From NCBI GenBank assembly GCA_019636655.1, contig JAHBXB010000001.1, positions 248,001 to 312,000 of the forward strand: a DNA stretch of 64,000 nt, written 5' to 3'. The notes under the pieces were generated by a model. It saw only the letters and a list, made by a program, of their open reading frames with translations, had not been told where the DNA came from and ran no database searches. The stretch comes from Phycisphaeraceae bacterium (GTDB lineage: Bacteria > Planctomycetota > Phycisphaerae > Phycisphaerales > UBA1924). Both the position numbers and the translations under genes were made by a program. Position 1 is the stretch's first letter; the number at the start of each line of letters is the position of its first letter. Positions 48,893 through 58,424 of this stretch are shown piece after piece.

Positions 48893-50446
48893 ATGGCCCT
48901 ACCCCGAACTGAGTTGCCACCCGGCGCCCCGGGCGCCTCCGCGTCGCCCTCGCGGGATCCGGCGCCCTTCTCCGCCGCCGCGCCCGGCGGTGCGCTCACG
49001 ACTCCGCCCGTCGATTTTCGGGGCAAGCACGCGTACCTCATCGGTATCGGCGGCTGCGGCATGTGCGGCCTGGCGAGGATGCTCCGCTCCCGCGGCGCCA
49101 ACATCTCCGGGTCGGACATGTACCCTTCCGAGTTCACGCAGGCGCTGATCGCGGACGGGGTCGACGTCGGATTCGACCAGTCCAGGCAGTGGCTCCCCGA
49201 TGACGCCGACCTCGTCATCGCTTCCGCGGCGATCAAGCCGGACCATCCCCAACTGCTGGAGGCCGAACGGCGCGGCATCCCGCACCTGTCGTACGCCGAG
49301 GCCCTCGGGCGCTGCATGACCGGCATGTCCGGTATTGCGGTTGCCGGGACCCACGGCAAGTCGACGACGACGGCCATGCTCGGCTGCGCCCTTCGCGACG
49401 CGGGGCTGGACCCGACCGTCATCGTTGGGGCAACGTGCCCGCAACTGGACAAGGCCGGCGGCTTCCGCCTGGGAGCGGGGGAGATCCCGACCGGTCCTCT
49501 CGCGGGCCGGCCGGGCCTGCTCGTGGTCGAGGCGTGCGAGTTCAACCGCTCGTTTCACAACTATCACCCGGTCATCGCGGCGATTACCGCTATCGAGGCG
49601 GACCACCTCGATATTTACGGCTCGCTGGATGCCGTGGTGGAGGCGTTCCGCCAGTTCGCCCGCCACCTCCCGCACGCGCGGCACGGGGGCGTGCTGCTCA
49701 TTGCCGACAAGGGGGCGCACCGGCGCGAGATCGCCGCGGGGTTGGAGTGCGATGTTCAGACGATCGGCTACTCCCCATCCGCCGACTGGTCGGTGCGGTG
49801 GGATCCGATCTCGCGGCAGACCGCTCTTATTCGACGCGACTATGGGCTCGTGGCCGCGTGGATCACGGCCCTTCCGGGCGAGCACAACGCGATGAACGCC
49901 GCGACGGCGTGCGCGCTGGCCATCCTCGCCGGGGGAGACCCCGACGCCGTGGCCCGCTCGCTCGGCTCGTTCCGGGGCCTGCGGCGTCGCTGCGAGTTCC
50001 TCGGCGAGCGGGTGGGCGTCCGCGTGTATGACGACTACGGCCACCATCCCACCGAGGTGGACGCGACCCTGAGGGCTCTTCGCGAGTTCGAGCGCCCCGA
50101 GCAGCGATCGGGCCGCCTGATCTGCGTCTTCCAGCCCCATCAGCACTCACGCACCCGGCACCTCCTCGACGAGTTCGCCACGGCCTTCGACGCGGCCGAC
50201 ATCGTGATCGTTCCACACATCTACTTCGTCCGTGATTCGATCGCGGAGAAGCAGAAGGTGTCGGCGACGGACCTCGTGGACCGCCTCCGCACTCGAGGCA
50301 AGCACGCCATGCACCTGTACCCGTTCGAGGCGATCATCGAGCAGCTGGAGGTCATCTGCCGTCCCGGCGACCTCCTGGTGGTCATGGGGGCCGGGCCGGT
50401 CGACAATGTCGCACGCGGCTACCTCACCGCCGGATCCAACGCCTAG
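48893..50446 (+). CDS. murC: UDP-N-acetylmuramate--L-alanine ligase
   Basis: MurC adds L-alanine to UDP-MurNAc, the first peptide step of peptidoglycan synthesis, in the cytosol. The start MALPRTELPPGAPG gives 517 residues, with a disordered Pro/Ala-rich N-terminal extension of about 40 residues before YLIGIGGCGMCGLARML. The ATP loop AGTHGKSTTTAMLG, ITAIEADHLDIYG, the GEHNAMNAATA segment and YDDYGHHPTEVDATLRAL are all present. It opens a cluster with murB, ddl and an FtsQ-like gene, each within 51 bases. Confidence 0.96.
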   Translation: MALPRTELPPGAPGASASPSRDPAPFSAAAPGGALTTPPVDFRGKHAYLIGIGGCGMCGLARMLRSRGANISGSDMYPSEFTQALIADGVDVGFDQSRQWLPDDADLVIASAAIKPDHPQLLEAERRGIPHLSYAEALGRCMTGMSGIAVAGTHGKSTTTAMLGCALRDAGLDPTVIVGATCPQLDKAGGFRLGAGEIPTGPLAGRPGLLVVEACEFNRSFHNYHPVIAAITAIEADHLDIYGSLDAVVEAFRQFARHLPHARHGGVLLIADKGAHRREIAAGLECDVQTIGYSPSADWSVRWDPISRQTALIRRDYGLVAAWITALPGEHNAMNAATACALAILAGGDPDAVARSLGSFRGLRRRCEFLGERVGVRVYDDYGHHPTEVDATLRALREFERPEQRSGRLICVFQPHQHSRTRHLLDEFATAFDAADIVIVPHIYFVRDSIAEKQKVSATDLVDRLRTRGKHAMHLYPFEAIIEQLEVICRPGDLLVVMGAGPVDNVARGYLTAGSNA

Positions 50447-50497
50447 CCGCGCGGCGCTCGGAGGCGCCGCCCGCACCCGACTGGCCGCAACGGAGTC

Positions 50498-51415
50498 ATG
50501 GTCTCGATGCCCCTCATCGCCGAGCTCCAGGCTCAACCCAACGCCCCGATCCCGACGTGGTTCGGAGTCGGAGGCGGCGCCGATCACCTTGCCCGACCGG
50601 TGAACACCGGTGAGCTCCGCCGCTGCCTCGAGGCCGACCGCTCCCTTCGCATCCTGGGCGACGGCGCCAACCTCCTGGTCGCCGACGAGGGCGTCGGCAA
50701 CCTGGTCGTGTCGCTGGCGCAGGGCGAGTTTGCGGCCTCGTCGATCGATCCCGCGGCGGGCCGGATTACCGCGGGGGCGGGCGTGAACCTCCCCAGGCTC
50801 ATTCTTGAGGCCGCCAAGGCGGGGCTGGCCGGGCTTGAGGGCCTTGGCGGGATCCCTGCCACCATCGGCGGCGCGATCGTCATGAACGCGGGCGGCACGT
50901 TCGCGCAGATCTGCGATGTCGTCGCGCGAGTGCACGGCCTGGACCGCTCCGGCTCGCCCGTGACGCTCGAGCGCGGCGACATCGATTTCTCCTACCGCCA
51001 CTCCGGGTTGAATGACCTGGTCGTCACGTCGGTCGACCTCAGGCTCAAGCGAGACGATCCCTCGCGTGTCCGTGCCCGCCTCAAGGAGGTCATGGCCTAC
51101 AAGAAGAAGTCGCAGCCGCTGGGCGATCGCTCCGCGGGCTGCGTCTTCAAGAACCCCACGCTCAGGATCGAGATTCCGAACATCGGTGTCCCGGGCGCCC
51201 GAGTGTCCGCCGGCATGCTGCTGGACAAGGCCGGTTGCAAGGGGATGACGGTCGGCGGCGCGGCGGTCTCGTCCCACCACGCCAACTTTTTCACAGCCCG
51301 CAAGGGCTGCACGGCCGGCGACATGATCCTGCTCATTGAGCAGGCGAGGGCCAGGGTCGCCGATCGCTTCGGGGTCACGCTCGATACCGAGGTAGTCATC
51401 TGGAAGCGAGCCTGA
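50498..51415 (+). CDS. murB: UDP-N-acetylmuramate dehydrogenase
   Basis: MurB reduces the enolpyruvyl group to make UDP-MurNAc, using FAD and NADPH. At 305 residues it has TWFGVGGGADHLARP, the FAD loop LRILGDGANLLVADEG, GLEGLGGIPATIGGAIVMNAGG and FSYRHSGL. The shorter C-terminal region with SAGMLLDKAGCKG is that of type II MurB. In SAGCVFKNP a Cys stands where most MurB proteins have the proton-donating Ser. A Cys could still protonate the intermediate, but this is not proven here. It sits between murC and ddl. Confidence 0.94.
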   Translation: MVSMPLIAELQAQPNAPIPTWFGVGGGADHLARPVNTGELRRCLEADRSLRILGDGANLLVADEGVGNLVVSLAQGEFAASSIDPAAGRITAGAGVNLPRLILEAAKAGLAGLEGLGGIPATIGGAIVMNAGGTFAQICDVVARVHGLDRSGSPVTLERGDIDFSYRHSGLNDLVVTSVDLRLKRDDPSRVRARLKEVMAYKKKSQPLGDRSAGCVFKNPTLRIEIPNIGVPGARVSAGMLLDKAGCKGMTVGGAAVSSHHANFFTARKGCTAGDMILLIEQARARVADRFGVTLDTEVVIWKRA

Positions 51416-51425
51416 GGCTGAACGC

Positions 51426-52436
51426 ATGACCACACCACCCTCGAATGATCCCGTCTCGGTCCTGGTTCTGGGCGGCGGCCCTGATGCCGAGCGGGAGGTG
51501 TCGATCAAGTCCGCGACCGCCATCGCCGAGGCGTTGCGTGCCTCAGGCGCCTACACCGTCCGGCTCGAGATCATCTCCACGCTCTCCCTGGACCAGCTCC
51601 GCGCCCTGCCGGCGGACGTCGTCTTCCCGTACCTCCACGGTCCGTGGGGCGAGGGGGGGCCGCTGCAGGACATACTCGAACTCGACGGACGCCCGTACGT
51701 GGGCTCGGGCCCGCGCTCGGCGCGGGAGGCGATGGACAAGATCGCGACGAAGGCCGCCGCGCTCGCCCTGGGAATCGATACGCCCCCGGTGTGGATCCTC
51801 AATCCGAATGATCCTGTGTGTCCCACGGCGCTCCCGGTCGTCATCAAGCCCGTCCATGAGGGATCGACGATCGGCCTGCACGTGTGCACCAGCCGCGCGC
51901 ACTACGCGGCGGCCCTCGCGGCGGTGAGGGCGGAGCGGGACTCCGGAGTCATTCGGACGTACATGATCGAACCGAAGGTTGGCGGCCAGGCCCGGGCGCG
52001 TGAACTCACGGTCGGACTGCTTGACCGTCAGGCCCTTCCGGTCATCGAGATCTGCCCCCAGGACGGCCTCTACGACTACGCCGCCAAGTACACCCGCGAC
52101 GACACGCGGTACATCCTCGATCCGGATGTTCCCGAATCGGTGCTGAAGAAGATCTCGAAGGCCACTTCGCGGCTGGCCAGGGCCATGGGATTGCGCCACA
52201 TCGCCCGCGCCGACTTCATGCTCGACTCGTCCAACACGCCGTGGTTCCTCGAGATCAACACCACGCCGGGGTTTACGGATCACTCGCTGGTTCCCAAGGC
52301 CGCGCGTCACGCGGGCATCGCCATGCCCGAGTTGTGTGCGCGCATGGTCGAACTCGCGCTGCGAGATCACGCCGATTCCGCACATTCCCCGACCCCGGCC
52401 CACGCCGTTCCCGGGGCTTCCGTTCCAGCCCCGTAG
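51426..52436 (+). CDS. ddl: D-alanine--D-alanine ligase
   Basis: Ddl joins two D-alanines with ATP for the peptidoglycan stem. The 336-residue protein has the ATP-grasp layout: VLGGGPDAEREVSIKSA, FPYLHGPWGEGGPLQDILEL, PVVIKPVHEGSTIGLHVC, YDYAAKYTRDDTRY and FLEINTTPGFTDHSLVPKAA, where Glu and Asn bind magnesium. It begins 10 bases after the murB stop, which suggests coupled expression. The C-terminus is a short Pro/Ala-rich tail. Confidence 0.96.
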   Translation: MTTPPSNDPVSVLVLGGGPDAEREVSIKSATAIAEALRASGAYTVRLEIISTLSLDQLRALPADVVFPYLHGPWGEGGPLQDILELDGRPYVGSGPRSAREAMDKIATKAAALALGIDTPPVWILNPNDPVCPTALPVVIKPVHEGSTIGLHVCTSRAHYAAALAAVRAERDSGVIRTYMIEPKVGGQARARELTVGLLDRQALPVIEICPQDGLYDYAAKYTRDDTRYILDPDVPESVLKKISKATSRLARAMGLRHIARADFMLDSSNTPWFLEINTTPGFTDHSLVPKAARHAGIAMPELCARMVELALRDHADSAHSPTPAHAVPGASVPAP

Positions 52437-52471
52437 ACCATCTGGCCGATCGCACGGACAGCGAGACCACC

Positions 52472-53431
52472 ATGGCCCGAAAGAAGAAGTCGCGTACCCA
52501 AGCATCCACGTCGCCGGGACCCCTATCCAGGTGGTTCTCTTCTCTATTCTCCGACTGGTCGCGGACTACCCGCTCGTTTACGACGATTGCCACGGCGGTC
52601 ATCGTCGTTGGCCTGATTGCGGGGCTGGCCGTGGGCCGGTCGCCGCTCAAGGCCAAGGCCGAGGAGATCCGCAGCGATCGCCTGACAGTCGTCTTCAACT
52701 GGCCGCCAGCGATTAGCGCCGATCCGCGAGCGGCATCGTCGAGCACGACGCCCAACACATGGGTCGATTCGGAGACCCGCACGCGGCTGGAGCAACTGGC
52801 GTTGAGTTGCCTCACGGCCAATACATTCGATGGAGAATCGCTCCAGCGGGCGCAGTCCGCTCTGCAGGCGACCGGCTGGTTCGCCAACGAGGTCCGCGTC
52901 CGGCGCGACAAGGCCGGCGTCGTTCGGGTGGATGGTCAGTGGCGGGTGCCCTTCGCGTGCGTCCGCACAAACCGCGGCGACCAGTGGGTCACCTTCCGCG
53001 GCGAGGCCCTCGACAAGATCTTCGCCCCTGATACGTCTGGTCTGTGCGTCGTCCACGGGGTGCGGACCCCTCCGCCGAGCCTCGGATCAGTATGGGAGGG
53101 GGGCGAGGTTCAGCCGTCGCTCGCGCTCCTGCAGTACATCCGTCCCTGCCCCGGGTTCGAACAGGTGGTCGGCATCGATGCCTCGGACTACCTCTCCAAG
53201 AACAGGCGGCTTCTCTCGATCCTGACGCGTCACAACACCCGCATTCTCTGGGGCGGGCCGGTCGACCAGCCTCTGCCGGGGGAGATGCCGTCGGGAGTCA
53301 AGTTGAAGAATCTCTCGGACATCGTCATGCGAACCGGCCGCGTCGATGCGGGCCGTCCGTTTATTGACATCCGAGGCCGGGATATCCTGGTGGAAACCGG
53401 CGTGGAGCCGGCGCACACTCAAGGGCGGTGA
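52472..53431 (+). CDS. FtsQ-like cell-division protein (by position and layout)
   Basis: The 319-residue protein has a basic cytosolic start (MARKKKSRTQ), one membrane helix (FTTIATAVIVVGLIAGLAVG) and an exported domain. This domain contains a POTRA-like stretch (LQRAQSALQATGWFANEVRVR, RVDGQWRVPFACVRTNRGD) and ends FIDIRGRDILVETGV. FtsQ/DivIB bridges division proteins at the septum and usually follows ddl, as it does here, 35 bases on. Sequence similarity alone would be weak, so the call rests partly on gene order. Its stop overlaps the next start as GTGA. Confidence 0.65.
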   Translation: MARKKKSRTQASTSPGPLSRWFSSLFSDWSRTTRSFTTIATAVIVVGLIAGLAVGRSPLKAKAEEIRSDRLTVVFNWPPAISADPRAASSSTTPNTWVDSETRTRLEQLALSCLTANTFDGESLQRAQSALQATGWFANEVRVRRDKAGVVRVDGQWRVPFACVRTNRGDQWVTFRGEALDKIFAPDTSGLCVVHGVRTPPPSLGSVWEGGEVQPSLALLQYIRPCPGFEQVVGIDASDYLSKNRRLLSILTRHNTRILWGGPVDQPLPGEMPSGVKLKNLSDIVMRTGRVDAGRPFIDIRGRDILVETGVEPAHTQGR

Positions 53432-54282
53432 ACCTGCAGCCCGGCGATCCCGACGGTATTCCAGGATCGGACCACTCCTCGTTCTCGCCGGGTCCCGAGG
53501 GTGATTCCCCCTTCCTCGGTGGTCCGGGGGACTCCCGCGATCACGACCGAGAAGCCCCCAGCGAGGTCCCCGCTGCCGATCCGTGGGCCCACCGGCGCGG
53601 CGAGCCACGTGTCTTCGCGCTCCTGTGGTCGACCTACGTCCTGCTTGCGGTTGCCGGGGGCATCCTCTGGCTGATGCAACTTCCGCCCGAAACGCCGGGG
53701 GCGTACAGCCCGGCGGCCCGCACGCTGCTCGTGGTGCTCGCGGCTGGGCTGTCGATTCTCTGGCCGATGACCCGGCTCAGCCAGCTTCCGCCCGATGAGC
53801 CGAGTGTGCACGCCGCGCTCGCCGACACCCTTTTGATGCTGATCCCGATCCAGATGGTCATCTGGCCGCTCTGGAGTCTGGCTGGCTGGCCGATTGCCGT
53901 GGTGGCGGCGGTCGCGAGCCTCTTTCTTGCGTGGGGACTCTTGATCGGAGCTGTGCAGGCCATTGCATTTGCCCGCGGGGAGGCGGGCGCCGCCTCCCGC
54001 GCCGTGTGGATGGGAACCTGCATCGTGCTCGTGGTCGCGGCTCCGTGCTGCGCCACGCTCCTTACATGGGCGGTGGGGGCGTCGCCCAAGTGGCTGGAGA
54101 TGGGGTCTCCGTTCACCTCCATCTTCGCCCTCAGCGGGTCGGGGTACTCGGGCCCGACCACTGCGGTGACGGGGATCCAGTGGTCGATCATCGCCGGAAC
54201 GGGCGTGGCCGCGGTGCTCGCGTGGACGCTCGCGGCGGCCCGCGCGCAGGCTGGTTCCCGGAGGGTTTCTGGCCTACATTGA
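53428..54282 (+). CDS. Polytopic membrane protein, unknown function
   Basis: The 284-residue protein starts at a GTG overlapping the upstream stop. A 60-residue polar, Gly/Pro/Asp-rich N-terminus is followed by about six membrane segments: YVLLAVAGGILWLM, TLLVVLAAGLSILWPM, LLMLIPIQMVIWPLW, IAVVAAVASLFLAWGLLIG, WMGTCIVLVVAAPCCATLL and WSIIAGTGVAAVLAWTLA. No family is recognised. It takes the place where ftsA and ftsZ would follow ftsQ in many bacteria. The tight overlap suggests it functions with the FtsQ-like protein, but that is inference. Confidence 0.75.
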   Translation: MNLQPGDPDGIPGSDHSSFSPGPEGDSPFLGGPGDSRDHDREAPSEVPAADPWAHRRGEPRVFALLWSTYVLLAVAGGILWLMQLPPETPGAYSPAARTLLVVLAAGLSILWPMTRLSQLPPDEPSVHAALADTLLMLIPIQMVIWPLWSLAGWPIAVVAAVASLFLAWGLLIGAVQAIAFARGEAGAASRAVWMGTCIVLVVAAPCCATLLTWAVGASPKWLEMGSPFTSIFALSGSGYSGPTTAVTGIQWSIIAGTGVAAVLAWTLAAARAQAGSRRVSGLH

Positions 54283-54385
54283 GCCATTGGGGGATACCTC
54301 GGGACCCGTCCTTTCTGCGAGAGGCCCTATGACCGGCCACCCGGCCGGGGCACAGCGTTTTGATCTTTGATCCAAGGAGACGCCC

Positions 54386-54853
54386 ATGGAGATGATTACC
54401 CGCGACGAGAAGCAGCAGATCGAGGCCCGCCTCGAATCCCTGCTTGCCAACCGCCCGGTCATCTCTGAGCGCATCGCCGAGGCGAGAGCCATGGGGGACC
54501 TGAAGGAGAACGCCGACTACCACGCCGCCCGCGAGGAGCAGGGGATGCAGGAGGCGGAGATCCGCCGCATTCAGGAGCGGCTCGCCCGTGCCAGTGTCGT
54601 CGACGAGGCCGCCCACAAGAACACCGGGGTGGTCTTCCTGGGCGCCACGGTGAAGATGCGGGAGGTGGGGTCGGACGAGGTCGAGGTGTTCCGGCTCGTC
54701 GGCGAGGCGTCCGGCTCGGTCTCGGCGGAGATCGTCGAGGTGACGGCCAGCAGCCCCATGGGCGAGGCCCTCATGAAGGCCCGCGTCGGCGAGGTCATCT
54801 CCGTCCGCGGCCCACGCGGGACCACGAAGTTCGAGATCCTCGAACTGGTCTGA
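54386..54853 (+). CDS. greA: Transcription elongation factor GreA
   Basis: GreA rescues backtracked RNA polymerase by stimulating transcript cleavage. The 155-residue length and layout are standard: an N-terminal coiled coil with the tip motif GDLKENADYHAAREEQG, where the acidic residues act in the polymerase channel, then a globular C-terminal domain (VVFLGATVKMREVGS, ASSPMGEALMKARVGEVISV). AAGGAGA precedes the ATG. A short GC palindrome lies in its 103-base leader. Confidence 0.96.
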   Translation: MEMITRDEKQQIEARLESLLANRPVISERIAEARAMGDLKENADYHAAREEQGMQEAEIRRIQERLARASVVDEAAHKNTGVVFLGATVKMREVGSDEVEVFRLVGEASGSVSAEIVEVTASSPMGEALMKARVGEVISVRGPRGTTKFEILELV

Positions 54854-54973
54854 CGCCGGGCCACGGCTCGATTTGCCAACCCGTCCGGTCGATAAACACC
54901 CTACGGAGCAGCCCGGGCTCTCGGTAGACTCCGCCGACGGTCGGTACGCAACGCGGTTGAGAGGTGGACCGGG

Positions 54974-55560
54974 ATGCACAGTGGCGGCCAGCAGATCACA
55001 GAACCCCAAGCGGCGCCCGCGGCTTCGGCGGCCGCGCCTGTGACCCCGGCGCCCGCGAAAGGGCCGGAGGGGTGGCGGATTCGTACGCGGGCGGATGCGT
55101 CGGGCGCGGTTGCCCTGCTCGATGCGATGGCCCGCAGGGGGAAGCTGGCCGGGTTCGAGGCGGGCGGGGGCGATGGCGTGTTTCGGGTGCGGGACTTTGG
55201 TCACCCGTTCGAGTCCGAACTGGTAGCGCGGGCCGAGAGGGTCGACGGGTGGACCGAGTTCACGCTCCGCCGCAGGCTGAGGCCCGCCATGCCGTGGGTG
55301 TTTGGTCTGATGCTGGTGGCGACCATCTGGCCGGGGGTGTGGCTGACGGACTCGATGCTGGCGACCTATTTCGGCTGGTACCGCGGCATCGAGACGTGGT
55401 GGTGGTACCTGCCGCTGACGGTCCCGGCGGCGCCGTGGGCGATGTGGTCGGCGATCCGGAAGTCGTGTGCTGCGGGGGACAACGAGGCGGCGATCGTGGT
55501 GGGGAAGATCGAAGCGGCGCTGGGGAGTAGCGGCGAGAGGACCAGGGAACCCGAGCCGGG

Positions 55561-55579
<19 letters not shown>
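54974..55579 (+). CDS. Hypothetical protein with two membrane segments
   Basis: A 201-residue protein. The first 35 residues are Ala/Pro-rich; a small domain follows (WRIRTRADASGAVALLDAMA, VFRVRDFGHPFESELVARAE). Then come two membrane stretches (MPWVFGLMLVATIWPGVWL and WWWYLPLTVPAAPWAMWSAI) and a polar end. No family is recognised. Its last 19 bases overlap the end of livF on the other strand. Confidence 0.65.
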
Positions 55580-56274
<695 letters not shown>

Positions 56275-56276
56275 GA

Positions 56277-57098
56277 TCAGGTTCCTCCGGCGGGCGCGGC
56301 GTGGGTGTCGGCGCCGAGGTAGGCCTCGATCACCTTCGGGTTCTTCTGGATCTCCGACGGGCGTCCTTCGGCGATCGTGACGCCGTGGTCGAGGACGGTG
56401 ATGCGCTCGCAGATGTCCATCACGAGTCCCATGTCGTGCTCGATGACCAGGAGGGTGACATCGAACTTGGAGATGAGGGAGCGGATGAGAGCGCGAAGGG
56501 CGACTTTCTCCTGGGGGTTCATACCCGCCGCGGGCTCGTCCAGGAGCAGGACCTTGGGCTCGGTCGCGAGGGCGCGGGCGATCTCGAGGCGTCGCTGGTC
56601 GCCGTAGGGGAGGTTGCGTGCGAGACTGTTGGCGCGGTGGGCGAGGCCGAGGGTGCCGAGAAGGTTCATCGACTGGCGGGTGATCGCCCGCTCCTGGCCG
56701 ATGTGCCGGCCGGTGCGCAGCATCGTGGCGAAGATGGAGTGGTTGCCGCGGACGTGGCAGCCCAGGCGGACGTTGTCGAGGACCGTGAGGTCGCCGAAGA
56801 GGCGGATGTTCTGGAAGGTGCGGGAGAGGCCGGCGCTGGCGATCTGATGCGGCTTGAGGCCCAGCAGGCTCTTGCCGTCGAGGCTGATGGCGCCCGAGTC
56901 GGGCTGGTAGACGCCGGTGAGCAGGTTGAAGCAGGTGGTCTTTCCGGCGCCGTTGGGGCCGATGAGGCCGTAGAGGGCGTGGCGTGGGATCTTGAGGCGG
57001 AAGTCCTGCACGGCCTTGAGGCCGCCGAAGGCGATTCCGATGTCGTCGATATCAAGGGCGATATCGGGCGCGGATGCGGCGGCGGCGGAGATGGTCAT
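56277..57098 (-). CDS. livG: Branched-chain amino-acid ABC transporter, ATPase LivG
   Basis: The second ATPase of the transporter, 273 residues. Walker A is GPNGAGKTT, the Q-loop region is GLSRTFQNIRLFGDLTVLDN as in LivG, the signature is LPYGDQRRLEIARALA and Walker B is VLLLDEPAAGMNP. The LivG hallmark IEHDMGLVMDICERITVLDHG follows. The signature has LPYGDQ in place of the common LSGGQ, as in many LivG proteins. The ATG at 57098 overlaps the livM stop as ATGA. Confidence 0.94.
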   Translation of the reverse strand: MTISAAAASAPDIALDIDDIGIAFGGLKAVQDFRLKIPRHALYGLIGPNGAGKTTCFNLLTGVYQPDSGAISLDGKSLLGLKPHQIASAGLSRTFQNIRLFGDLTVLDNVRLGCHVRGNHSIFATMLRTGRHIGQERAITRQSMNLLGTLGLAHRANSLARNLPYGDQRRLEIARALATEPKVLLLDEPAAGMNPQEKVALRALIRSLISKFDVTLLVIEHDMGLVMDICERITVLDHGVTIAEGRPSEIQKNPKVIEAYLGADTHAAPAGGT

Positions 57099-58414
57099 TC
57101 GTCGGCCCCCGCGGTTTGGGGGCGACGCCGGGGGATCATCTCCCAGATCTCGTGGATGCCGAAGAGCCCTTGTGGACGGGCGAGCATCATGGTGATGAGC
57201 AGGGAGGCGTAGAGCACGAGGCGGTAGTCCGCGAGGTTGATGCCGTTGGCGATCGCCACGCGGCGGCCGATCTCGAGGGCGGCAGTCACGACGGCGATGA
57301 CGATGAGTGACCGGGGCCGCCACCGGCCGCGGGCGCTCTGCACCGCCGCGACGATGATCAGGAGAGCCAAGCCGGCGGGCCAGACCATCGGGGGAGAACG
57401 CAGGAGTTCGGGGAGGATCGTGAGGATGATCGCCGCGAGCGCGGCTCCGGAGATCGAGCCCATGCCGCCGAGGACGACCATGATGATGATGTCGAAGGAC
57501 TTCTGGAACCCCAGGTCGCCGGCGTTGAGGGCGCCGATGTCCATCGCATAGAGGCCGCCGGCGACGCCGGCGAAGAACGCGGAGAGCACGAATGCGCGGA
57601 CCTTGTACCGGGTGATATCGACGCCCATGGCCTGGGCGGCGATCTCGTCCTCGCGGATGGCCAGCAGAGCGCGGCCGGAGGAACTGACCTTGAGGCGGTA
57701 GCAGAAGATGAGTGTCAAGGTGGCGAAGAGGTAGACCCAGAAGAGGGTCGTGTAGGTGGGGAGGAGGTTCATGCCCTTGGGGCCGCCGAGGCGGAGCATC
57801 AGGTCGTACCACGGGATGTCCCGCACGGTCTCGGCTTGCCACGGCGGGATCTGGTCCTTAGTACCCTGGAAGAGCACGCGGACGATCTCGCCGAAGCCGA
57901 GGGTGACGATCGCGAGGTAGTCGCCCTTGAGGCGGAGGCTGGGGAGACCGACGATGTACCCCGCGCCGGCCGCGGCAAGGCCGCCCACCAGGCACGAGCC
58001 GACAAAGAGGGCGTCGCCCCAGGTGAGAACGGGGCCTTCGAACTGGCCGATCCCGGTCCATGAGAGCAGGCCGCCGATGAAGAGGCCGTTGGAGAGTTGA
58101 GCGGGGTCGACCAGGCGCATCGTGCCGTAATAGGTGATGCCCGCGGCGACATAACCGCCCACGGCCATGAATCCGGCGTGGCCCATGGAGAACTGGCCGG
58201 CAAAGCCGTTCACAACTGTGAGGCTCACGGCGAGGATGACGTTGATGCCGGCAACGCGGGCGATCTGGGCGTGGTAGCCGCCCAGTTCCGGGCCCGCGTA
58301 GAAGTAGGCAAACAGGCCGACGGCGATGCCGAGCAGGAAGGGCCAGAGAGCGCGGAGCACGACGGTCCAGGTCGTCGGTGCGAGGGCGCGGGATTGGGCG
58401 AGGAGGTTGGACAT
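57095..58414 (-). CDS. livM: Branched-chain amino-acid ABC transporter, permease LivM
   Basis: The 439-residue permease starts MSNLLAQSRALAP. It has about eleven membrane segments and the family motifs GQFSMGHAGFMAVGGYVAAG near the N-terminus, LRLKGDYLAIVTLGFGEIVR and the EAA-like loop LAIREDEIAAQAMGVDITRYK that contacts the ATPases. VVLGGMGSISGAALAAIIL lies near the end. Two residues may extend the leader compared with shorter homologues. It follows livH after 10 bases and overlaps livG. Confidence 0.94.
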   Translation of the reverse strand: MSNLLAQSRALAPTTWTVVLRALWPFLLGIAVGLFAYFYAGPELGGYHAQIARVAGINVILAVSLTVVNGFAGQFSMGHAGFMAVGGYVAAGITYYGTMRLVDPAQLSNGLFIGGLLSWTGIGQFEGPVLTWGDALFVGSCLVGGLAAAGAGYIVGLPSLRLKGDYLAIVTLGFGEIVRVLFQGTKDQIPPWQAETVRDIPWYDLMLRLGGPKGMNLLPTYTTLFWVYLFATLTLIFCYRLKVSSSGRALLAIREDEIAAQAMGVDITRYKVRAFVLSAFFAGVAGGLYAMDIGALNAGDLGFQKSFDIIIMVVLGGMGSISGAALAAIILTILPELLRSPPMVWPAGLALLIIVAAVQSARGRWRPRSLIVIAVVTAALEIGRRVAIANGINLADYRLVLYASLLITMMLARPQGLFGIHEIWEMIPRRRPQTAGADE

Positions 58415-58424
58415 CGGGCGATGG

